A stretch of 30,615 bases of DNA from NCBI GenBank assembly GCA_016932235.1, contig JAFGDF010000215.1:1-30615 (forward strand), given 5' to 3'. The notes under the pieces were generated by a model, which saw only the letters and a program-made list of their open reading frames with translations, made no database searches and had not been told where the DNA came from. Positions 18,656 to 25,804 of the stretch are shown piece by piece. The position numbers and the translations under genes are program-made. Position 1 is the first letter of the stretch, and the number at the start of each line of letters is the position of its first letter. The DNA comes from Deltaproteobacteria bacterium (lineage in GTDB: Bacteria; Desulfobacterota; DSM-4660; Desulfatiglandales; HGW-15).

Positions 18656-18965
18656 CACGGAAATAAAGTTTAACAATGCCGGTATATAATGCAACATTAT
18701 GTCTAAAGACCGCGGCCTTGGGAGCCCTTTTTACGAGCGAACTCGTTGCTGGCTGGTTTTTACGCATACTGCCTTACGAGGCGGGCGGCTGGCCATCTCA
18801 GTCGTTATAATGAGGGATCAAGATGGAACGACCGGAGAAGGTATCCGCCCGCTCTCCGAGGCGTAGGCTCTACGAGCCGGAGGCCTGGCATGCACCTTAC
18901 GCTATGACTTTGCTACCCGGGTCTTCGCCGTAAAAAGGGCTCCCAAGGCCACGTCTCTGAGACCA
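18651..18965 (+). repeat. Repeat family A, copy 1: long-stem structured element
   Basis: Homologous to 30331-30615. A perfect 22-bp inverted repeat, ggccttgggagccc + ttttacg type arms at 18714-18735 and 18929-18950, closes a 193-base interior. Inside, gcgggcgg (18781-18788) pairs with ccgcccgc (18845-18852). A 32-base module (18853-18884), itself foldable (ctccg/cggag and gtag/ctac), is absent from the other copy. A TATAAT hexamer (18685-18690) lies upstream of the stem and is conserved in both copies. No ORF of note. The element fills the leuS-lptE gap and touches the leuS stop codon. Similarity may continue past 18965, but the second copy is cut by the window end. Orientation is given as the strand of the TATAAT; either a non-coding RNA or a MITE-like element is possible. 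Confidence 0.85.
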
Positions 18966-19032
18966 CATGGCGCTATTTTCATGCATTGTGTAGGCCCAGA
19001 GGGCCATGAATGTTTAGTTCTGAAAAAGTAAC

Positions 19033-19593
19033 ATGAGATTTGATATAAAAATAATATTCTGCATGAATCTGCTGATTATTTTGGGCCTTTTGGCGGGCTG
19101 CGGCTACCATTTCAGGGCTGATGGGGAACCGGTCGGCATTGAAATCGAGAGCATCGCCATACCGTTAATGACTAGCACTTCTACTGCCAGGGGTTTTGAA
19201 GCTGATTTTACCAGTATTATCCGGCAGGAATTTATCAGCCATTCAAAGGTACATCTTGTCCGTAAAGAAGAAGCACAGATGATTATTACGGGGAATATCT
19301 TTGAAATCAGCAGCGATCCGTTATCTTATAATCTCAAACAGCAGAAGGTGGCCGGAAGGGTTGTAACCCATGAGACAACAGGCAGCAGAAGGCTTAAAAT
19401 AGTAATGGATGTCTGCCTCGTTGAAAGGGCCACGGGCAAGATAATATGGCGGGACCAGTCCTTAAGTGAGGAAGCCAGTTTTAACGTCGGAATCGATCCT
19501 ATTGCCAACGAGTATAATCAACAACAGGCGCTACGGAAGATTGCCAGGCTTATTGCCAGACGGATTTACCTTCAAACAATGGAAAGATTCTGA
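19033..19593 (+). CDS. lptE: LPS-assembly lipoprotein LptE
   Basis: Outer-membrane lipoprotein that plugs the LptD barrel during LPS export. 186 residues. A lipoprotein signal peptide with lipobox LLAGC (acylated Cys at 23) is followed directly by GYHFRADG, the hallmark LptE start. Later, ARGFEADFTSIIRQEF and the C-terminal region (EEASFNVG, then a Gln/Arg-rich helix) match the family. The 3' neighbour holA overlaps by one base (TGATG), the usual leuS-lptE-holA order of proteobacteria. Its presence shows the host has an LPS outer membrane. Confidence 0.9.
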   Translation: MRFDIKIIFCMNLLIILGLLAGCGYHFRADGEPVGIEIESIAIPLMTSTSTARGFEADFTSIIRQEFISHSKVHLVRKEEAQMIITGNIFEISSDPLSYNLKQQKVAGRVVTHETTGSRRLKIVMDVCLVERATGKIIWRDQSLSEEASFNVGIDPIANEYNQQQALRKIARLIARRIYLQTMERF

Positions 19594-20597
19594 TGGCAAA
19601 GGAACTAAAACCGGAGGTTATTTTTAAGGCGGTAAACAAAAGGGCACTGGCTCCCTATTATCTTTTTTACGGCCCTGACGAATTCAGGATGGAAAAAATT
19701 CTGGATCGCATCAAGGATGAGTTAATTCCTGAATCCGTGAGAGACTTTAACCTTGAAATCTGTTACGGAGGGGAAACAGATCCTGCGGATATCGTTGCAA
19801 GGGCGCAAACTCTCCCCTTTATGGCCAGTCAACGACTGCTGATTGTGCGAAGAACCGAAGACTTCAAGACCGAGAGATTAGAGATTTTTCTACCATACCT
19901 GGGAGATCCTTCCCCTTCAACATGTCTGCTGTTTTTATCTTCTAAAACCAATTTCAATCTAAGATTTTATAAAATGATCAGAAATGCCGGACGCGCTGTT
20001 AACTTTTCCGAACTGCATGACAATCAGATCACAAGCTGGATCAAACGGGCCGCTGATGAACTCGGGCTGAAGATGGACGGTCAGGCAGCTGCTTATCTGC
20101 AGCAGATCGTGGGAAATAACCTTAGAGCTCTTTATGGTGAACTGGAGAAACTCAAACTCAGATATGGAAATGAGAGCCCAGGGGTAGCAGAAATACGGGA
20201 TATGGCTGTTCACAGCCGAACCTATTCTATCTTTGAATTAATGAATTCCATCTCCCGAAAGGATTGTGGTGAATCACTCACAATGTTAAAAAGGTTTCTG
20301 GAGGAAGAAGACAGGGTCGGAGGGCCGTTACGTTTTCTTGGAATGCTAAACAGGCAGATCAGGATTATGTGGCAGACCAAGTCTATATTAAGTTGCGGGG
20401 GCAACTCGAAGGATGTTGCAGGAAGATTGAAACTGGCGCCCTTCTCCGCCGAAAGATTTATCGAACAGGCACAAAACTGGTCCGAGGATGAACTCGCGAA
20501 AGGTCTTTCCCTGTTATACAGCACGGACCATTTCATAAAATCAGGGTCCAGATCAAAGTCCGTTCTTGAAAATCTTATTCTTACCCTGTGCTGTTGA
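19593..20597 (+). CDS. holA: DNA polymerase III delta subunit
   Basis: Clamp-loader subunit that opens the beta clamp. 334 residues, normal for HolA. Visible features: the N-terminal YYLFYGPDEFRMEKILDRIK (an AAA-like fold without a functional P-loop), RLLIVRRTEDF in the middle, the region GNNLRALYGELEKLKLRYG (lid domain), and the C-terminal collar helices with RFLGMLNRQIRIMWQTK. Starts inside the lptE stop codon, so it is translationally coupled. It converges with rpsT, the two stops lying six bases apart. Confidence 0.94.
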   Translation: MAKELKPEVIFKAVNKRALAPYYLFYGPDEFRMEKILDRIKDELIPESVRDFNLEICYGGETDPADIVARAQTLPFMASQRLLIVRRTEDFKTERLEIFLPYLGDPSPSTCLLFLSSKTNFNLRFYKMIRNAGRAVNFSELHDNQITSWIKRAADELGLKMDGQAAAYLQQIVGNNLRALYGELEKLKLRYGNESPGVAEIRDMAVHSRTYSIFELMNSISRKDCGESLTMLKRFLEEEDRVGGPLRFLGMLNRQIRIMWQTKSILSCGGNSKDVAGRLKLAPFSAERFIEQAQNWSEDELAKGLSLLYSTDHFIKSGSRSKSVLENLILTLCC

Positions 20598-20603
20598 TGA
20601 CCC

Positions 20604-20873
20604 TTAGGCCGGCGTGATCCGGTTTATCTGGTTGGCAAGATTGGATATTTTTCGTGAAGCTCTTTTTCTGGGAATTACACCTTTTGATGAGCTTTTCTGG
20701 ATAATAGAAACAGCCTTCCTGAGGCTTTCTTTTGCCTGCTCATCAGATTTTACGGCGATAGCCGCTCTGACCTGTTTGATTGCTTTTTTTGCCCTGGTTT
20801 TATAAGTCAGATTTCTCAATCTTTTCCCTTCGTTTTGTCTAGCCCTTTTCAGGGCTGATTTATGGTTGGCCAA
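20604..20873 (-). CDS. rpsT: 30S ribosomal protein S20, UUG start
   Basis: Primary 16S rRNA-binding protein of the small subunit. 89 residues starting MANHKSALKRARQNE, highly basic. The canonical MANHKSA N-terminus requires the TTG at 20871-20873 as start codon; the ribosome site CAGGAG (20882-20887 on the minus strand) sits eight bases upstream of it. A second in-frame TTG six bases upstream is only two bases from that site and is unlikely. E. coli rpsT also uses UUG, connected with its autogenous control, so the feature may be conserved regulation. On the minus strand a TTGACA hexamer (20942-20947, inside the murJ 5' region) could be its -35 box, but the -10 is poor. Confidence 0.95.
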   Translation of the reverse strand: MANHKSALKRARQNEGKRLRNLTYKTRAKKAIKQVRAAIAVKSDEQAKESLRKAVSIIQKSSSKGVIPRKRASRKISNLANQINRITPA

Positions 20874-20958
20874 GTTCAATACTCCTGTAGTTTAGAATGG
20901 AATTTAATAAAGTTTAATTTACTAAAATATTCATCTAGAGTTGTCAAGTAAAAAGACA

Positions 20959-22566
20959 ATGAGCGAATCAATTGATAACAGAGTAAAGCACGGATCTGAA
21001 AAGAGGGATGTAAATAGGGCAGCCGTCACAGTGGGTTTTTATACTTTTCTAAGCCGTGTGCTGGGACTTCTGCGTGATATTGTAGTTGCCAAATATTTCG
21101 GTTCCGGTATGTCGGCAGATGCTTTTTTCGTGGCCTTTCGCATTCCTAACCTTCTAAGGCGCCTGTTCGCTGAAGGATCGCTTACAATAGCCTTTATCCC
21201 GGTTTTTACTGAATATCTGCGAACGAGATCAAAAGAAGAAGCATTTCAGCTTGCACGGGTGGTGTTGACTCTTCTTTCGATTATCCTGACAATTGTTACA
21301 ATTCTGGGTATCTTATGCTCTCCCTGGATAGTGAGGGTACAGGCATGGGGTTTCGGCATCAGCGGAGAGAAGTATGAACTTACGGTTTTACTCACCCGTA
21401 TAACTTTCCCTTATATTTTCCTTGTCAGTATAGTTGCGCTTTTTATGGGCATCCTTAATTCAATGAGACATTTCACATCTCCTGCTGCGGCGCCGATATT
21501 TTTGAACGCAGGCATAATAGGCGCCACACTCTGGCTTTCTCCATATTTATCCCAACCTATTGTTGGCGTCGCGATCGGTGTGATAATCGGCGGGATTCTC
21601 CAGGTTTTTCTCCAGATCCCATGGATAATAAAGAAAGGGATATCTCTGTTTCCATGCTGGATGCCGGACCATCCGGCCGTCAAAAGGATCGGATTGCTGA
21701 TGCTCCCGGCGATTTTCGGTTCGGCAATCTACCAGTTCAATCAGTTCGCGGGCACCCTGCTGGCCTCTCTGCTTGAAGAGGGAAGCGTTTCATGGCTTTA
21801 TTATGCGGATCGTCTTGTGCAGTTTCCCCTAGGTGTTTTTGCCATCGCCCTAAGCACGGCCTCACTTCCATCTCTGGCAAAGCATGCCACTGATATGAAC
21901 TTTGATGATTTTACGGAAACACTGAATCACACCCTAAGGCTGACCTTTTTCGTTACAATTCCCAGTATAGCGGGACTTATCATCCTGGGTAAGCCGATTA
22001 TTCAAATCTTTTTTGAGAGAGGTGCGTTTGATCCCCTTTCCACTGATATGACAGCAAAGGCCTTGATCTTTTATTCGGTTGGCTTGTGGGCTTTTTCAGG
22101 CGCCAGGGTAGTGGTTGCCGCTTTTTACGCATTTCAGGATACAAAGACACCGGTGCGCGTGGCGACCATTACAATGGTAATTAATTTTTTATTAAGTCTT
22201 CTGCTTATGGGGACCCCATTGAAGCACGGCGGTCTAGCTCTTGCGCTTTCAATAGCGTCCAGCATACAATTTTTTCTGCTGTTAATATTTCTAAAAAGAA
22301 GACTTCTTCAATGGGACCTGAGATCCGTATCTATATCTGCTGGCAAGGCAATAGCTTCTTCAATGATAATGGGTGCGGTCGTTTATTTTTTAAATGTCCT
22401 GTTTTTATCAGATAGCCAAAAGGAGAATGTGGGGCAGATGGTCATAAAGCTTATTTTTATAATCCTTGCCGGTGTTATTATCTATTTTATAAGCGCTGTG
22501 ATAATGAAAAGCCGGGAAGTAAAACATTTTAAGGGCATACTATTTGACTATCGCGTAAAAAGATAA
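20959..22566 (+). CDS. murJ: Lipid II flippase MurJ
   Basis: Flips the peptidoglycan precursor lipid II across the inner membrane (MOP superfamily, about 14 helices). Motifs: TFLSRVLGLLRDIVVAKYFG, then SADAFFVAFRIPNLLRRLFA with the conserved arginines of the central cavity, and the SVSWLYYADRLVQFPLGVFA stretch in helix 8. The frame opens at TTG 20941; I prefer ATG 20959 (535 residues), although neither has a clear ribosome site and the family's conserved part starts about 25 residues later. Divergent from rpsT, with an AT-rich intergenic region. Confidence 0.95.
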   Translation: MSESIDNRVKHGSEKRDVNRAAVTVGFYTFLSRVLGLLRDIVVAKYFGSGMSADAFFVAFRIPNLLRRLFAEGSLTIAFIPVFTEYLRTRSKEEAFQLARVVLTLLSIILTIVTILGILCSPWIVRVQAWGFGISGEKYELTVLLTRITFPYIFLVSIVALFMGILNSMRHFTSPAAAPIFLNAGIIGATLWLSPYLSQPIVGVAIGVIIGGILQVFLQIPWIIKKGISLFPCWMPDHPAVKRIGLLMLPAIFGSAIYQFNQFAGTLLASLLEEGSVSWLYYADRLVQFPLGVFAIALSTASLPSLAKHATDMNFDDFTETLNHTLRLTFFVTIPSIAGLIILGKPIIQIFFERGAFDPLSTDMTAKALIFYSVGLWAFSGARVVVAAFYAFQDTKTPVRVATITMVINFLLSLLLMGTPLKHGGLALALSIASSIQFFLLLIFLKRRLLQWDLRSVSISAGKAIASSMIMGAVVYFLNVLFLSDSQKENVGQMVIKLIFIILAGVIIYFISAVIMKSREVKHFKGILFDYRVKR

Positions 22567-22610
22567 GAACCCGTTGGAGACAATCATAACATGGATATGA
22601 AGGGAATAAT

Positions 22611-23357
22611 ATGGGCTGGTTTGGAAAACTTGCTTTAGGATCTTTGGGAATGATTATTGGAGGTCCCCTGGGCGCCATAGCGGGTGCCGCAATCGGTCAT
22701 CATCTGATCGATAAAAACGCAGGCATTGGAGATCGCGCTGTTCCTGCCGGTAAGCTGGAACAGGCTCAGGCATCTTATTTTGTATGTGTTTTTTCCATAC
22801 TCGGGAAGATGGCAAAAGCGGATGGAAAGGTAACCAGGGATGAGATCGCTGTGGTGGAGGAATTTATTTCTCACATGAATATGCCGCCGACACAACAGGC
22901 ATTCGCGAAAGAAATCTTTAACCAGGCCAAACGATCTGCATATACCATTGATGATTTTGCGGCTCAGTTTTATCAGATGAATAGGCATAGACCTGCGGTG
23001 CTTTACTCATTTCTGGATGTTCTCTTTAAACTCGCGGCCGCTGATGGGAGATTGCATCAGGTCGAGGAAGATATCCTGGAAAGGTTAAAACATATCTTTC
23101 ACATCAGCGACCAGCAGTTTAATAGTGTAAAAGCGGTTTACTTTAATGATGTGGATAAGTATTATAAAAAATTACATTGCACATCCGAGAGCACCAATCA
23201 GGAAATAAGGGCAAACTATAGGAAACTTATAAAGGATTTCCATCCTGACACCATTGTCTCAAAAGGGCTGCCTGAAGAGTTTCTACAATTCGCCAAGGAG
23301 CGGTTTCAAGAGATACAGGAAGCCTATGAGAAGATCAGGAATGAAAGAAATTTTTAA
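22611..23357 (+). CDS. djlA: DjlA-like TerB/J-domain co-chaperone
   Basis: Membrane-associated J-protein. 248 residues in the DjlA order: an N-terminal Gly-rich hydrophobic helix (about 8-29, LGSLGMIIGGPLGAIAGAAI) that inserts in the inner membrane, a TerB-like helical domain (about 50-175; FSILGKMAKADGKVTRDEI and LFKLAAADGRLHQVEEDIL, both with the acidic DG motif that may bind metal), and a C-terminal J domain with HPD at 211-213. Gly-rich membrane helix plus TerB plus J domain is diagnostic of DjlA, which in E. coli works with DnaK and affects the Rcs response. Start ATG 22611 with a gaaggg site upstream. It follows murJ and precedes gph on the same strand. Confidence 0.88.
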   Translation: MGWFGKLALGSLGMIIGGPLGAIAGAAIGHHLIDKNAGIGDRAVPAGKLEQAQASYFVCVFSILGKMAKADGKVTRDEIAVVEEFISHMNMPPTQQAFAKEIFNQAKRSAYTIDDFAAQFYQMNRHRPAVLYSFLDVLFKLAAADGRLHQVEEDILERLKHIFHISDQQFNSVKAVYFNDVDKYYKKLHCTSESTNQEIRANYRKLIKDFHPDTIVSKGLPEEFLQFAKERFQEIQEAYEKIRNERNF

Positions 23358-23375
23358 CTACTCCGGAAAAGGGAC

Positions 23376-24029
23376 ATGAAATACGAAGCGATAATATTTG
23401 ATATGGATGGGACTCTGCTTGACACGCTTGTTGATATAGCGAATTCGGTGAACAGTGTATTGGAAAAGAATGGTTTTCCAACACATGATCCGGAGGCTTT
23501 TCGCTATCTAGTTGGTGATGGAGTCCGAAAGCTGATGGACAGGATAATACCGAAGGAAAATCGGGATGAGGCTACTGTCGGCAGGTGTATGAAGGAATAT
23601 AGCGAAATATACCATGAGAATTTTAACATGACGACGCAACCGTATAAGGGAGTACCCGAGATGCTTGACGGTTTGACCGAGCGCCGTATTAAAAAATCCA
23701 TTCTCTCAAACAAACCGGATGACTTCACCAGGAAGTGTGTGGATGAATTCCTCTCCAGGTGGGAATTTGAAACAATAATGGGGCATCATGACACAATCCC
23801 TCTGAAACCTGATCCTGCTGGTGCCCTTTTCATCGCCCGAAAAATGGATATCGAGCCGGATCATTTCCTGTATCTTGGAGATACAGGCGTAGACATGAGG
23901 ACGGCTGTTAATGCAAGGATGTTTCCGGTTGGCGCCCTCTGGGGATTCAGGACGGAGGACGAACTGATAAAGAACGGCGCAAAGGCCTTAATTAAAGAGC
24001 CTTATGAAATTTTCCGCTTGCTGGATTGA
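23376..24029 (+). CDS. gph: HAD-family phosphoglycolate phosphatase-like hydrolase
   Basis: Haloacid dehalogenase superfamily phosphatase, 217 residues. Motif I FDMDGTLLDT gives the nucleophile D9 and acid D11; motif II is S in SILSNKPDDF; motif III K at LKPDP; motif IV GDTGVDMRTA. The helical cap (about 20-85) and overall length fit the Gph/PGPase subgroup, which removes 2-phosphoglycolate, but subgroup specificities overlap, so pyrophosphatase or other sugar phosphate activity is possible. Begins 18 bases after djlA and is likely co-transcribed. The 112 bases between its stop and the convergent pfk gene contain a weak hairpin (cattatt/aataatg) but no convincing terminator. Confidence 0.85.
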   Translation: MKYEAIIFDMDGTLLDTLVDIANSVNSVLEKNGFPTHDPEAFRYLVGDGVRKLMDRIIPKENRDEATVGRCMKEYSEIYHENFNMTTQPYKGVPEMLDGLTERRIKKSILSNKPDDFTRKCVDEFLSRWEFETIMGHHDTIPLKPDPAGALFIARKMDIEPDHFLYLGDTGVDMRTAVNARMFPVGALWGFRTEDELIKNGAKALIKEPYEIFRLLD

Positions 24030-24141
24030 GGCTTGATGGCCGGATTTGTTTGTTGACGCTGGTTTTTATCATTATTCCGGTAAAAAATAATGCGATGCCG
24101 CATGATAGATGGGTGACCGGATGTTCCGTAACCTCTCCTCC

Positions 24142-25611
24142 CTATCTTGTTAATCTGTCCGAAAGCACAAGGAGATCCTTTTCTTTCAGATTATCGGTTC
24201 TTATTTCGTTGAACGGGATGGCATATTCTTTTCCGGAAAGCACTGCCGGCATCAGCCTTGAAGTCCCCGCTTCAAGATAATTGGCCACATTGAAAGCCAT
24301 TCGCTGTGCAAGGGAGACATCCATGTTATTTGGTGTCGCTCCCCTGATGTCCCTTGAAAAGGGCTCACATACGACTTTTCTGTTTAAGGGGATGTTTGTT
24401 GCCAGCAGTTCGTCATAGAAGTATTCGGCGGCGTTCTGCTTTATCCCCGCCTCGTCTCTTTCCTTTTTCTTATATCCCTCTGCGACGACTATCACACATT
24501 CATCTTTTTTATTGATAGCTTCAACCACCTTTTTGTGGTCAATCACGCTATGGGGAAGGACAGCAAGGTGCGCCCGGGCGCCTAATGCGGAGTGAAGTGC
24601 ATGAAAACCACTGTTCGCTCCCATCATCTCTACGATATAAGCCCTGTGATGTGTTCTCGCGTCAGCCATATAACATCTTATCTTTTCAGCGCCCACCTCA
24701 ACTCCTGTGTATTGTCCCACACAATCAGTACCTGCGACATCACTATCAATGGTAACGGGGATAAAAAAGACCTGCACTGATGTCGGTAAAAAGTCACATA
24801 AAGAATGAATCCCCTTAAATGTCCCATCACCCCCTATTGCAATAATAGCCTTTACGTTTTTATTTTTAATGGTATTCGCGGCCTGTTTCTGGATATCTTT
24901 CTTGATGAAATCCCTGTAGCGCTCACTTCTGAGCTGAGCACCCCGCCACTCCGATAAAGGAGCTGCATGAAAAACACCCGGGATATGATCCAGCTTTTTG
25001 AAGAGTACTGGGTCATAGACGAGCCGGATAAAATCACCCTCTTTGCCTTCCAGGGATTTAAATCCCTCGCGCGTGGCGAAAACTTTTCTGCCCTTGGTCT
25101 CTAAATGGTACGTTACAAAAGCCGTAACGGGATTGTACCCCGGAGCGCATCCTCCGTCCTGGATCAGGAGGACATCCATTTCCTGCAACATGTTATATGC
25201 CTCTAACTTGCTTCTCTTAAGAAGTGAGCTTATTCTTTCTCCCACTCTGACTCGGGCAAGGAGTTCGTCACAGTTAACCGGCTTTGGCAGATAGTCATCC
25301 GCCCCTTGATTAATAAAATCTAACCTGTTTTGACATTCCATATCTGAACTGATAATTATCACATAGATCCCGGCTGTTACGGAATCGGGATCGTGTTTTA
25401 GGTTCCTGCATAATTCAATGCCATCCATATCAGGTAAATCATGGCTGCTGACGAGGATGTCGGGTATAATTTTTTTTATTTTTTCAAGAGCTTCCTTCCC
25501 ATTCTCAGCCTCCTCCAGATGATACCCCGGTGTTCCATGGATCATATTCATTAAGGTTTCCCGGGAGGCTTTATGTCCATCAACAATCATGATTCGTGTT
25601 TTTTCTTCCAT
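24142..25611 (-). CDS. Pseudo-receiver domain fused to 6-phosphofructokinase
   Basis: 489 residues. Residues 5-125 form a response-regulator receiver-like domain: IMIVDGHK, LPDMDGIELCRNLK, VIIISSD and GADDYLPKPV match, with Ser89 and Lys110 conserved. The phospho-accepting Asp position is Ser56 (in VSSHDLPDMDG) and the acidic pair is reduced to D11-G12, so Asp phosphorylation is unlikely. Residues 145-489 form a PfkA-type phosphofructokinase: DGGCAPGYN, GGDGT (260-264, ATP-type Gly), TIDSD with catalytic base D289, R323 (E. coli R162), VEMMG, E378 in VVAEG, R423. Changes: PGTID is PVTID, the Arg after MMG (E. coli R171) is Ala332, and H249 is Arg420. It should phosphorylate fructose 6-phosphate with ATP or PPi. 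The frame extends to 25725, but ATG 25611 has a gagg site. A terminator-like hairpin precedes it. Confidence 0.85.
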   Translation of the reverse strand: MEEKTRIMIVDGHKASRETLMNMIHGTPGYHLEEAENGKEALEKIKKIIPDILVSSHDLPDMDGIELCRNLKHDPDSVTAGIYVIIISSDMECQNRLDFINQGADDYLPKPVNCDELLARVRVGERISSLLKRSKLEAYNMLQEMDVLLIQDGGCAPGYNPVTAFVTYHLETKGRKVFATREGFKSLEGKEGDFIRLVYDPVLFKKLDHIPGVFHAAPLSEWRGAQLRSERYRDFIKKDIQKQAANTIKNKNVKAIIAIGGDGTFKGIHSLCDFLPTSVQVFFIPVTIDSDVAGTDCVGQYTGVEVGAEKIRCYMADARTHHRAYIVEMMGANSGFHALHSALGARAHLAVLPHSVIDHKKVVEAINKKDECVIVVAEGYKKKERDEAGIKQNAAEYFYDELLATNIPLNRKVVCEPFSRDIRGATPNNMDVSLAQRMAFNVANYLEAGTSRLMPAVLSGKEYAIPFNEIRTDNLKEKDLLVLSDRLTR

Positions 25612-25623
25612 AGTGACCTCGTC

Positions 25624-25651
25624 AGGAGCCAGCCGGACTTTATCCGCCGTG
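25624..25651. repeat. Possible degenerate repeat-B hairpin in the pfk leader
   Basis: On the plus strand ggagccagccggacttta (25625-25642) resembles the left half of the family B hairpins (g-agcc-g-cggacttta), and the following ccgccgtgttcc pairs with it at about 8 of 12 positions. The body of the repeat is not recognisable. Weak evidence. Confidence 0.3.
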
Positions 25652-25659
25652 TTCCTATT

Positions 25660-25715
25660 CAAAATAAAAAAGAGAAAAATTTTCAGCATCCTGCAGGAGG
25701 AAATCCTGCGGATGC
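25660..25715 (-). terminator. Terminator-like hairpin with U-tract in the leader of the receiver-PFK gene
   Basis: Arms 25686-25698 and 25704-25715 form a 12-bp stem with one bulged base and a five-base loop. Read on the minus strand, the stem is followed within a few bases by a T-rich run (25685-25660, including ttttt and tttttt). It lies 75-104 bases upstream of the receiver-PFK start codon on the same strand. The nearest upstream minus-strand gene, proC, is over 1 kb away, so this is better explained as a leader attenuator than as a terminator for another gene. Confidence 0.5.
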
Positions 25716-25804
25716 CGCCCGTCAAGCAATAAACTCTTAAAATATATCATATTTTGTGCTATCTATCCACTGTTAATATAAGAATTGACGGTGACTAGAA
25801 TCCT

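Noticed and set aside
24030..24141. Bidirectional terminator between gph and the PFK gene
   Set aside because: Only a weak A/T-rich 7-bp hairpin is present, without a convincing T-run after the stem on either strand.
25612..25725. N-terminal extension of the receiver-PFK protein with a hydrophobic patch
   Set aside because: The 38 residues are translation of the leader hairpin and T-rich tract; ATG 25611 has a ribosome site and gives a normal receiver N-terminus.
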